Assembly: GCA_002713555.1 (NCBI GenBank)
Contig: PATG01000018.1
Location: forward strand, 1 to 40,471
Direction of reading: 5' to 3'
Source of the DNA: Planctomycetaceae bacterium
GTDB taxonomy: Bacteria > Planctomycetota > Planctomycetia > Pirellulales > Lacipirellulaceae
DNA length: 40,471 nucleotides
Part shown: one piece after another, positions 34,497 through 40,471 of the stretch
How positions within the stretch are numbered: the first letter of the stretch is position 1
Layout of the letters: every line of letters starts with the position of its first letter
Made by a program: the position numbers and the translations under genes
The notes under the pieces: model-generated
Told to the model about the DNA's origin: nothing
The model's database searches: none
Seen by the model: only the letters and a program-made list of their open reading frames with translations

Positions 34497-35237
34497 CTAT
34501 TCTTCCTTATCAGCAAGCAATAAATTGTCATAAATCAATGCGGCTACAACCGCACCCGCAATGGGTGCCACCCAATAACACCAGTGCAATTGAAAAGCTT
34601 CTGCTCCCGCTTCACCGCCCATGAGCTTGTGAATCAAGGCGGGTCCAAATGAGCGGGCCGGATTCATCGAAGCACCCGTGATGGGCCCACAAGCCAAGAT
34701 ATCAAATGCCACGGTGAGTCCGATACCAAAGCCGCCAATTTTTACCGCTTGACCGCGGGGGTCCACAGCCGTGCCAAAGATGGCGGTCATCAGCAGAAAG
34801 CTCAGAATAAATTCACAGACGCACAATCCGCCAACCGTCAACCAGGCCCCTTCTGTGCCAGGCATATTTCCAGCTGCCGGGAGTGGGATTCCCAGCATGG
34901 CACTGTTGACTGCTTCGACCGGAAAAAGTGACTGACAGGCCCAAGCGGCTACCGAGGCGCCCGCGAGCTGTGCTAAAATATATTGCAGTGCTCCGTCAAG
35001 TTTAATGCGCCCGGTTACCAACATCCCAATGGTTACGGCAGGATTGAAATGTGCGCCACTGATACCTCCAAAGACATTCACACCTACCGATAAGGCCAAG
35101 CCGTGGGCCAAGGCAACACCGACGAGCCCGGCTCCACTATGAATAGGTGCTTGCGTGGACAATATTGCAGAAATGCCTGCAAAACAGAGGAAAAACGTAC
35201 CAATCGCTTCCGCCAACATATTACGTGGTGCGTTCAT
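34497..35237 (-). CDS. Aquaporin (MIP family) with TIP-like filter
   Basis: Membrane channel, 246 aa, six hydrophobic helices and two NPA boxes (NPA 65-67, NPA 192-194). Aligned by spacing to E. coli AqpZ, the aromatic/arginine filter is H45, I180, A189, R195, where AqpZ has F43, H174, T183, R189. His-Ile-Ala-Arg is the pattern of plant tonoplast aquaporins (TIP), some of which pass ammonia or H2O2. AGGAGAT precedes the ATG. Its position directly before a peroxidase gene fits peroxide handling, but that link is inferred. Confidence 0.9.
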   Translation of the reverse strand: MNAPRNMLAEAIGTFFLCFAGISAILSTQAPIHSGAGLVGVALAHGLALSVGVNVFGGISGAHFNPAVTIGMLVTGRIKLDGALQYILAQLAGASVAAWACQSLFPVEAVNSAMLGIPLPAAGNMPGTEGAWLTVGGLCVCEFILSFLLMTAIFGTAVDPRGQAVKIGGFGIGLTVAFDILACGPITGASMNPARSFGPALIHKLMGGEAGAEAFQLHWCYWVAPIAGAVVAALIYDNLLLADKEE

Positions 35238-35367
35238 GCTTTCGTATCTCCTGTAGGTCGAACTGTGAATATTCTAGAAAAGGTTTCAATACGTGGTTGT
35301 CACGAGTGGAAGAAAAAAGGGGTACGAAGTCCAGAAATTTTCTAGACATTCGTTTCTTCTACTAGTA

Positions 35368-35381
35368 TCTCACACGTGAGA
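35368..35381. promoter_or_regulatory. Possible operator between aquaporin and tpx
   Basis: TCTCAC and GTGAGA separated by AC form a short palindrome 131 bp upstream of the aquaporin start. It could be a regulator site; nothing else supports this. Confidence 0.25.
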
Positions 35382-35422
35382 ATGGGAGCATTGAGACCGA
35401 TTCCAGGGTAGGCTATTCGTTT

Positions 35423-35941
35423 TTATAGTTGTGCATTCAAGGCTGCCAACGCTGCGTCGTAATCGGGTTCTTCGGTGACTTCGCCAACGTACTCGGCATG
35501 GGTCACATTGCCATTGGCGTCGAGTACAAATATTGCACGCGTCATTATTTTCAGCTCTTCAATAAGTGTGCCCCAGCCTGAACTAAAATTGCGATCCTGG
35601 TAGTCGCTGGCCGATTGAATATTGGTAATACCTTCGGCTCCACAAAATCGATTCATTGCAAACGGCAAATCAAGACTGACTGTAACGGCATTGATCTTGT
35701 CACCAAGTCCACCCAATGTCTCATTGAACTTCTTGGTTTGCACGGCACAGACGGGTGTGTCCAGAGACGGCACAACACTCAAGAGTGTGGGCTTGCCCTT
35801 TACGTCATTCAAGGTGAGCGTCTGCATGCCATCCTTAAAAAAGTGCAATGTAAAGTCAGGAGCTGCTTGACCGACGGTCACCTCTTCACCTCCCAATGTG
35901 ATCGGATTGCCTTTGAACGTTACAGCGTCAGAGCGTGACAT
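35423..35941 (-). CDS. tpx: Thiol peroxidase Tpx
   Basis: Atypical 2-Cys peroxiredoxin reducing peroxides, 172 aa from the ATG at 35941; a 23-codon upstream extension is open but not homologous, and AAAGG stands before the chosen ATG. Peroxidatic C65 lies in SLDTPVCAVQTKKF, resolving C100 in NRFCGAEGI. GWGTLIEELKIMTRAIFVLD and the GEVTEEPDYDAAL end are typical. Soluble. Confidence 0.96.
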   Translation of the reverse strand: MSRSDAVTFKGNPITLGGEEVTVGQAAPDFTLHFFKDGMQTLTLNDVKGKPTLLSVVPSLDTPVCAVQTKKFNETLGGLGDKINAVTVSLDLPFAMNRFCGAEGITNIQSASDYQDRNFSSGWGTLIEELKIMTRAIFVLDANGNVTHAEYVGEVTEEPDYDAALAALNAQL

Positions 35942-36079
35942 GATGAAAACCTTTCGTGTGTTTAATGGAGCGGTAAGGCCCAACAAAATGAGATTGTGCA
36001 AAAGGGGCATGTCCTGCCTTCAGAACATACACCTTAGAGATTGATTGATTCATAATTGGCAACTGTCATAGGCCCAAAT

Positions 36080-36122
36080 CAGACCCAGATTCGAGCCAGA
36101 CCCAGATTCGAGCCAGAATCTG
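36080..36122. repeat. 17-bp tandem repeat and hairpin upstream of tpx
   Basis: CAGACCCAGATTCGAGC occurs twice without gap (36080-36096, 36097-36113), with a third partial start. CAGATTC/GAATCTG (36103-36109 with 36116-36122) forms a perfect 7-bp hairpin. It lies in the 279-bp gap between the start of tpx and the end of the next minus-strand gene. Confidence 0.85.
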
Positions 36123-36220
36123 CTTGAATCGGGCTTCGAACCTGTTCTAGTATCGGCTTTTAGAGTGCCGATGCAAGGGCCTCAGAATGGGCCACCAACA
36201 TGCCTGGCAATCGAGAATAG

Positions 36221-36727
36221 TTAATTTGTGGCCTGTTGATAACAGTCATCAAATAGCAATTCCCATTCGCGTTGCTGCAATTGTCGGCAGTGGGTCTCTT
36301 CTTGTTCGTTGCTACCCAGGGCCGACTGGCAAGCATCGACAAAATCGAACGGATCCCAATCTGTGTCAAGTTGGGATAAAACGGGATGCTCACCCACTTT
36401 ACGGAACCAGTATTTGGCATTGGAATAGTCGCCTTCACGGCGATGCATAATACCGTGCCAAAAGCTGCCCGCAGGAGTTGCAATCCCTTGTGAAATCGTA
36501 TGGGACTCATCAAGAAAATCGTAGAGCAACCAAAGACCCGACAAACAGCAACGCGCCATACTTGGATCTACAATCTGTGTATGCGCAAAGGCTTCAGCGA
36601 TAGTCAATGCGGCAAGTTGGTCGCGCATCTCCTCCGGGCCAGCTCCATCCTCCAGAGGTCGGCACCGATCGGTTTCCAGGAGAGGGGCAAAAGTTGGACC
36701 GTACTTCCTCGGCTCGAAACTCGTCAT
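36221..36727 (-). CDS. Conserved hypothetical protein
   Basis: 168 aa, soluble, acidic, no signal peptide. The segment SFWHGIMHRREGDYSNAKYWFRKVGEHP resembles a TPR-like helical pair found in uncharacterised bacterial proteins; nothing else was recognised. It is Trp- and Cys-rich (LSGLWLLYDFLDESH). It stands alone: 279 bp before tpx and 82 bp after the TPR gene. Start codon at 36727. Confidence 0.65.
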   Translation of the reverse strand: MTSFEPRKYGPTFAPLLETDRCRPLEDGAGPEEMRDQLAALTIAEAFAHTQIVDPSMARCCLSGLWLLYDFLDESHTISQGIATPAGSFWHGIMHRREGDYSNAKYWFRKVGEHPVLSQLDTDWDPFDFVDACQSALGSNEQEETHCRQLQQREWELLFDDCYQQATN

Positions 36728-36787
36728 AGAATATTTTTTTCCTGCTAAAGAATGAACAGGGAATATTCTACCGTTGGGAGCTTCATT

Positions 36788-36804
36788 CGGGCTAGCCCGG
36801 ATAT
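36788..36804. repeat. Solo end of the 29087-29305 type repeat
   Basis: CGGGCTAGCCCG (36788-36799) is a perfect palindrome, and CTAGCCCGGATAT (36792-36804) equals 13 bp of the 19-bp end repeat. It lies in the 82-bp gap between two minus-strand genes and looks like two element ends joined head to head after loss of the centre. Confidence 0.55.
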
Positions 36805-36809
36805 GCGAG

Positions 36810-38894
36810 CTAGTGTTGAGTGCTGGAAATTTTTTGGGCCAACTGTGTGTATTTTGTTGCTGGTTCGGTTTCGCCTTCAGCCCGATACATGGTAGCCAGA
36901 TTGTTGTACGGAATCACAAGTGTTTCGGAAGTGAGCAGGCCGCTTTTAACAGCTTGCTCGATAAGTTTAACACCCGACTTCGTAACTTCAATTGCTTGCA
37001 CACGATGGCCAGTTTCCCAATACGATACACCCATACTTACCAGAGCGTCGCCGTGCTGTTGAGGCGTTGCCATGGTGGTGACAGGCACTGGGTTTAATAA
37101 ACGGTCGACCGCTTGATCGTACCACTCACAAGCCAGATTGTGGTCGTTTTCATGTACGGCATGAACGGCACCCATTTGGAAATAGAGTCTTCCCATCAAA
37201 TAGGCCGTATCAGGCAATTCGTCACGTTGTTTTGCCAGATCGATTAACTTTGCATCAGCCAGTTTTCCCAATCTCAAAGCGCTTTCGGGCGCACTACGGC
37301 GATGTTCGATTTGAGCTGCTTGAAAATATGCCAAGCCCAGTTTCCAATTGATCTGATCACGAAGTATTGGGTCGCGAGTAAACTTTCGCATCAACTTGGC
37401 GGTTTGCTCAGCTTCTTCGATCCACAGCAGTGGATCAATTGGTTTATCAAGGCTAGCCGCCGCCGCCAAGGCACTCACGGAAACTTTCAAGCGAAGATGC
37501 AATTGCGATTCTTCTTCGGCAATAATTCCTTCGGCCAGAGCTGAAGCACGTTCGATCCAGCGCGGAACTGCTTCCATTTTTTTATCCAAAGCACCGTGGG
37601 CAATTTCGACTGCCATGGCCAGGTGGACCTCAACCAAAAGTTGACTGGCTGCCCGCCCGATTTGCGAATTTGGATTGGCAGCTAATTCAGTGGCAATTTC
37701 AATTGATTTTTGATGCAGGGGTATTGCGCTGAGGGCTACCTTTTTAGAGCTCAGACTGGCCAACATTCCCATTTCGTAAAGTGCTTCAGCGTGCAAGAGG
37801 GGTTCGAGTGATGGCGATTCGAGTATCCGGCGCGTTTCTTCAACGGCCCTATTGTAGAGCGCCAATTGTCTCAAGCACCTGGCCCACTGGAGTCGGAAAG
37901 CAAGGTTTTCAGGTTCCAATTCGGTTGCTTCAGCAGCATAGCGTTCCGCAGCAACGGCTTTGCCACGGCGCATCTCGATTTCTGCCAGCAGCCAGCAAGC
38001 ATGGGCTGAGGTATGGTCAAGTTGAAGAGCAGCCTTAAGGTCTTTTTGACTTTGCGAGGGATTCAAGTTGATTTCGTTTTCAGCACGCAATATGAAAGAC
38101 GTTGCTTTGATTGGCTGAATGATGATCTCATCGACTCGCAAACTCTTCTGAGAATTCTCAGATAGTTCCTCGGATTCAATTTTGTCGGTAAATCGTAGGA
38201 GCACGCCACGTTCTGGAAATGCCTGGGCTAACACATGCCCCTGATCAACGGTTAGATCAGCTGGGAGAATGTCATCTAAATTGAGGCGACTTACCAGTAC
38301 GTCCAACGGGATTGATTTTTCGAGTCGTACTAAAATGGCATCCACGATATCGCCATCAAAACTTACTTCGACGGCTTGGAATTTATCGAATCGATACTCA
38401 AGAGTTTTAGCCGTTGTTTCTTCAGAACGGGGATCTCCCCATGCCCGAAATACATCGCGTCGATGCGATATGCCTGGAGTTACGCCTTCGAAACTTATGA
38501 CTTCTGATTGGGCCTGCTCGTTCTTTTTAGAAGCCTTCTCAGAGGTATTGTCAGCGCCTTTTTTCGGCGCAATTGGGTTTGCCAAATTGGGAATCGGCTC
38601 AGCAAGTTCCGGTTTTGCTAGATCGGGGGTATGCTGCAATACATTGGCAATCGGTTCTAAGGATTCACGGTTTTTGTCTGTTGCCATGGCGATGTTTGAT
38701 TCGCCAGGATGCATGCGATCCGTCGAAACGACGATCGACTGCTCGGGAGGATTTTTGGTGCGACAATGGTCATCGCCGTATCCTTCCTCCGCATTACCGG
38801 GTTGTACCGTCAGAATGACTAGACCACCGAGAACTCCGTGCACAAGGTTATGCGCGCAGCACCGTCTGATGATTTGATGGATTCCCCCTCGCAT
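36810..38894 (-). CDS. Secreted TPR-repeat protein
   Basis: 694 aa from the ATG at 38894, chosen because AGGGGGGAG stands directly upstream and a signal peptide follows (GVLGGLVILTVQPGNA, cut likely before EE). After a Lys/Glu/Pro-rich linker comes a segment starting GVTPGISHRRDVFRAWGDP (about residues 145-280), then an array of helical TPR-like repeats such as AHACWLLAEIEMRRGKAVAAERYA and ALVSMGVSYWETGHRVQAIEV to the end. The protein is probably exported to the periplasm or cell envelope as a protein-binding scaffold; no enzyme domain is seen. Confidence 0.75.
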   Translation of the reverse strand: MRGGIHQIIRRCCAHNLVHGVLGGLVILTVQPGNAEEGYGDDHCRTKNPPEQSIVVSTDRMHPGESNIAMATDKNRESLEPIANVLQHTPDLAKPELAEPIPNLANPIAPKKGADNTSEKASKKNEQAQSEVISFEGVTPGISHRRDVFRAWGDPRSEETTAKTLEYRFDKFQAVEVSFDGDIVDAILVRLEKSIPLDVLVSRLNLDDILPADLTVDQGHVLAQAFPERGVLLRFTDKIESEELSENSQKSLRVDEIIIQPIKATSFILRAENEINLNPSQSQKDLKAALQLDHTSAHACWLLAEIEMRRGKAVAAERYAAEATELEPENLAFRLQWARCLRQLALYNRAVEETRRILESPSLEPLLHAEALYEMGMLASLSSKKVALSAIPLHQKSIEIATELAANPNSQIGRAASQLLVEVHLAMAVEIAHGALDKKMEAVPRWIERASALAEGIIAEEESQLHLRLKVSVSALAAAASLDKPIDPLLWIEEAEQTAKLMRKFTRDPILRDQINWKLGLAYFQAAQIEHRRSAPESALRLGKLADAKLIDLAKQRDELPDTAYLMGRLYFQMGAVHAVHENDHNLACEWYDQAVDRLLNPVPVTTMATPQQHGDALVSMGVSYWETGHRVQAIEVTKSGVKLIEQAVKSGLLTSETLVIPYNNLATMYRAEGETEPATKYTQLAQKISSTQH

Positions 38895-39161
38895 CGAAAT
38901 CTCCCCCCTAACAATGGGCACCGTTCTCCGCAATGCGGAGGTCCATGACCATGCGTTAGCCGCTCCTCGCGACCGGTGAATGACGAATATCGAACATAGT
39001 GCGCCCAATCTGCGCACTCCTGTATCATCCGTTATCGGCGACGAATCATCAGCACATTGCAACAATTATGCCGTAAGCAGAAAAAAAATGGGTTACGCAA
39101 AGAATGCCTGATAGCGTTGCAGGCTGAGGGCATTTCCAAGAACACAAGGAATTACTGTGGG
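38895..39161. promoter_or_regulatory. Leader of the TPR gene with two perfect hairpins
   Basis: The 267-bp gap holds CTCCGC/GCGGAG with a 3-bp loop (38926-38940), inside the likely leader of the minus-strand TPR mRNA, and AGTGCGC/GCGCACT with a 7-bp loop (38998-39018), which could be an operator. No other content was identified. Confidence 0.4.
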
Positions 39162-40301
39162 TTAGTATTTCTGTAAAACCTGAAGGGCCTTGTCTGGATT
39201 TGTATTTTCACAAGCTGCCAGGGCCGTTTGAAGAGTTTCTACCTGATCCGCCGAAAAAGGCACGGCAGCACCTGGTGGAGGCGGGAGTGGTACGATGCGC
39301 GTTGCGATATCCTGGAGTAAGTCCTCGATTCCCAAGCCAGTTGTCGCACTAGTGCCTAAGCCTTGCTTTTTCCAATCTACCAAATCGATCTTATTGACCA
39401 CGGTTATGGTTCGTGCTTCCTCCAATTCGAAACCCAATTGCTTTGCTTGCTCACTTGCCAGAGTGAGCGGTTTTTGCCGGGCGACTTCGGTCGCATCGAG
39501 AACCCACAGGACTAAATCGGCGACCTGCAAACGATCTCTAGCCAGCTCGATTCCTGCAGATTCAATTGCTTCGGTCGTGCAGCGCATGCCAGCCGTATCG
39601 CTTAATTCAAGAGGCCAGCCCGAGACAGCCGTGGCGAATGTAACCACATCACGGGTGGTCCCCGGTTGATCAAAAACAATGGCACGTTGAAAACCGGCCA
39701 AAGCATTGATGAGACTACTTTTGCCCACATTGGGCAGCCCGGCAATGACCACACTCCAGGGTCTCGTCAGGTGCAGACCTAGTTCAGCGTATTGCAGCAT
39801 TGCACGCAGGCCATCCATGGCCAAGTGGAGATTGTTCCTTGATAGCTCGGCAATGACTTCATCCCAGGCCTGGCGCAATTTGCCGTGGAATTGATCCAAC
39901 AATATTTTTGCCGTCCGTAGGGTCGTGGTTTTGGTAAGCGCAATATGCGCCTCCGCGCTCAACCGACAGGTAAATTTTTGCTGGATCCATTCCGGCCAAT
40001 CGACGTGTGTGCAACCACTCTCACGGAGAGCTATCAAGACCTGGGGTGCCGATTGGTAGCCACCATGGCAATGAATTTCGACGATCTTGTCCGTACGACG
40101 ACAAACGACCAGTTCTTCACCCTGGTCCTGTTTCCAGCGGCCATAGACAATCCGGCCCACAGGCTGTTCCTTGAGGGGCAGCCCATTGGCAGAGCGAAAG
40201 TATTGATCCACGGTAGCAACTGCACGGTCTCCTGCCACTGCAACCACAGCAATTGCACTGCGACCGCCGGGTGTAAGCAGGCTCGCATAGGCTGCAGTCA
40301 C
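39162..40301 (-). CDS. MnmE-like GTPase, shortened
   Basis: 379 aa against about 450 for MnmE. G motifs are intact: GLPNVGKS (188-195), TTRD (215-218), DTAG (235-238), NKID (303-306), SAT (318-320). The N-terminal domain keeps only parts of the tetrahydrofolate-binding fold (PGGRSAIAVV, EIHCHGG); the GEFT and NGKLDL regions are not recognisable. The C-terminus ends QVLQKY without the CxGK motif whose Cys is needed for tRNA modification in MnmE. The GTG at 40301 overlaps the coaX stop (GTGA). Either a divergent MnmE or a different GTPase derived from it. Confidence 0.8.
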   Translation of the reverse strand: MTAAYASLLTPGGRSAIAVVAVAGDRAVATVDQYFRSANGLPLKEQPVGRIVYGRWKQDQGEELVVCRRTDKIVEIHCHGGYQSAPQVLIALRESGCTHVDWPEWIQQKFTCRLSAEAHIALTKTTTLRTAKILLDQFHGKLRQAWDEVIAELSRNNLHLAMDGLRAMLQYAELGLHLTRPWSVVIAGLPNVGKSSLINALAGFQRAIVFDQPGTTRDVVTFATAVSGWPLELSDTAGMRCTTEAIESAGIELARDRLQVADLVLWVLDATEVARQKPLTLASEQAKQLGFELEEARTITVVNKIDLVDWKKQGLGTSATTGLGIEDLLQDIATRIVPLPPPPGAAVPFSADQVETLQTALAACENTNPDKALQVLQKY

Positions 40302-40471
40302 CGTAACTCCTCTGCTGTAATCGCAATACCTGCCAGGACCAAGTGAGGGATATACTTTGCCGGTGACCCATCGATGCCCAAATGGTCGACCAGCAATCTG
40401 GCGTCACCTCCTGTAGCGAACATCTGCCGCGATATTTCTTTTTTGGTTTGCCCCGAGGACACCTGCCGTTG
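40298..40471 (-). CDS. coaX: Type III pantothenate kinase, C-terminal end (partial)
   Basis: The last 57 codons of a minus-strand gene running out of the window. The peptide contains FATGGDARLLVDHLG and YIPHLVLAGIAITAEEL, matching the C-terminal signature of CoaX, which phosphorylates pantothenate in the first step of coenzyme A synthesis. Its stop TGA (40298-40300) overlaps the GTG start of the MnmE-like gene, so the two are probably translationally coupled. Confidence 0.85.
   Translation of the reverse strand, partial: QRQVSSGQTKKEISRQMFATGGDARLLVDHLGIDGSPAKYIPHLVLAGIAITAEELR

Noticed and set aside
38269..38877. 202-residue plus-strand frame across the TPR gene
   Set aside because: Low-complexity Ser-rich shadow of the minus-strand TPR gene, which has a Shine-Dalgarno and signal peptide.

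Overview
The window reads as a bacterial chromosome segment, most likely from the phylum Planctomycetota and probably the order Pirellulales. The reasons are: L17 with a large internal insertion and an acidic tail; a divergent str-operon EF-G; ribosomal protein genes with long, often Shine-Dalgarno-poor spacers; no rpmD (L30); a shortened MnmE-like GTPase next to coaX; and a secreted TPR protein and a DUF3891 protein of kinds I associate with this phylum. Genus cannot be fixed from this sequence. No rRNA gene, tRNA gene, CRISPR array or prophage was seen.

Positions 1-26184 hold the transcription/translation supercluster, almost entirely on the plus strand: the 3' part of rpoC, then rpsL-rpsG-(terminator)-fusA (str), a single antisense gene (xth), a good sigma70-type promoter with a 5'-terminal hairpin, then rpsJ-rplC-rplD-rplW-rplB-rpsS-rplV-rpsC-rplP-rpmC-rpsQ (S10), rplN-rplX-rplE-rpsN-rpsH-rplF-rplR-rpsE-rplO-secY-adk-map (spc) and rpmJ-rpsM-rpsK-rpsD-rpoA-rplQ (alpha). 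Compared with the classical order, tuf is missing (xth sits antisense in its place), rpmD is missing between rpsE and rplO, and infA is missing before rpmJ.

Positions 26185-33063 carry mixed plus-strand genes: a HELWH metalloprotease-like protein, a predicted lipoprotein, class II fructose-bisphosphate aldolase, a 219-bp element with perfect 19-bp terminal inverted repeats, a DUF3891 protein, a decayed cydA remnant (two in-frame stops, two frameshifts, no 5' half, no cydB), an OmpH/Skp-like lipoprotein, FxsA and an SRPBCC protein. Positions 33076-40471 are minus-strand: an aquaporin followed by a di-heme cytochrome c peroxidase, thiol peroxidase (Tpx), a conserved unknown, a large secreted TPR protein, and coaX overlapping a MnmE-like GTPase. 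Aldolase, Tpx and cytochrome c peroxidase point to ordinary central metabolism and peroxide defence.

The most unusual signal is in the spacers. Many junctions in the ribosomal cluster carry short adjacent tandem duplications (periods 7-22 bp). Several span the stop codon of the upstream gene (rplF, rplN, rplP, rpsM, weaker rplC); others sit directly before a start codon (rpoA, rplV, rpsS). A 15-bp in-frame copy of the same kind lies in the rpoC tail. This suggests that the long spacers grew by local duplication.
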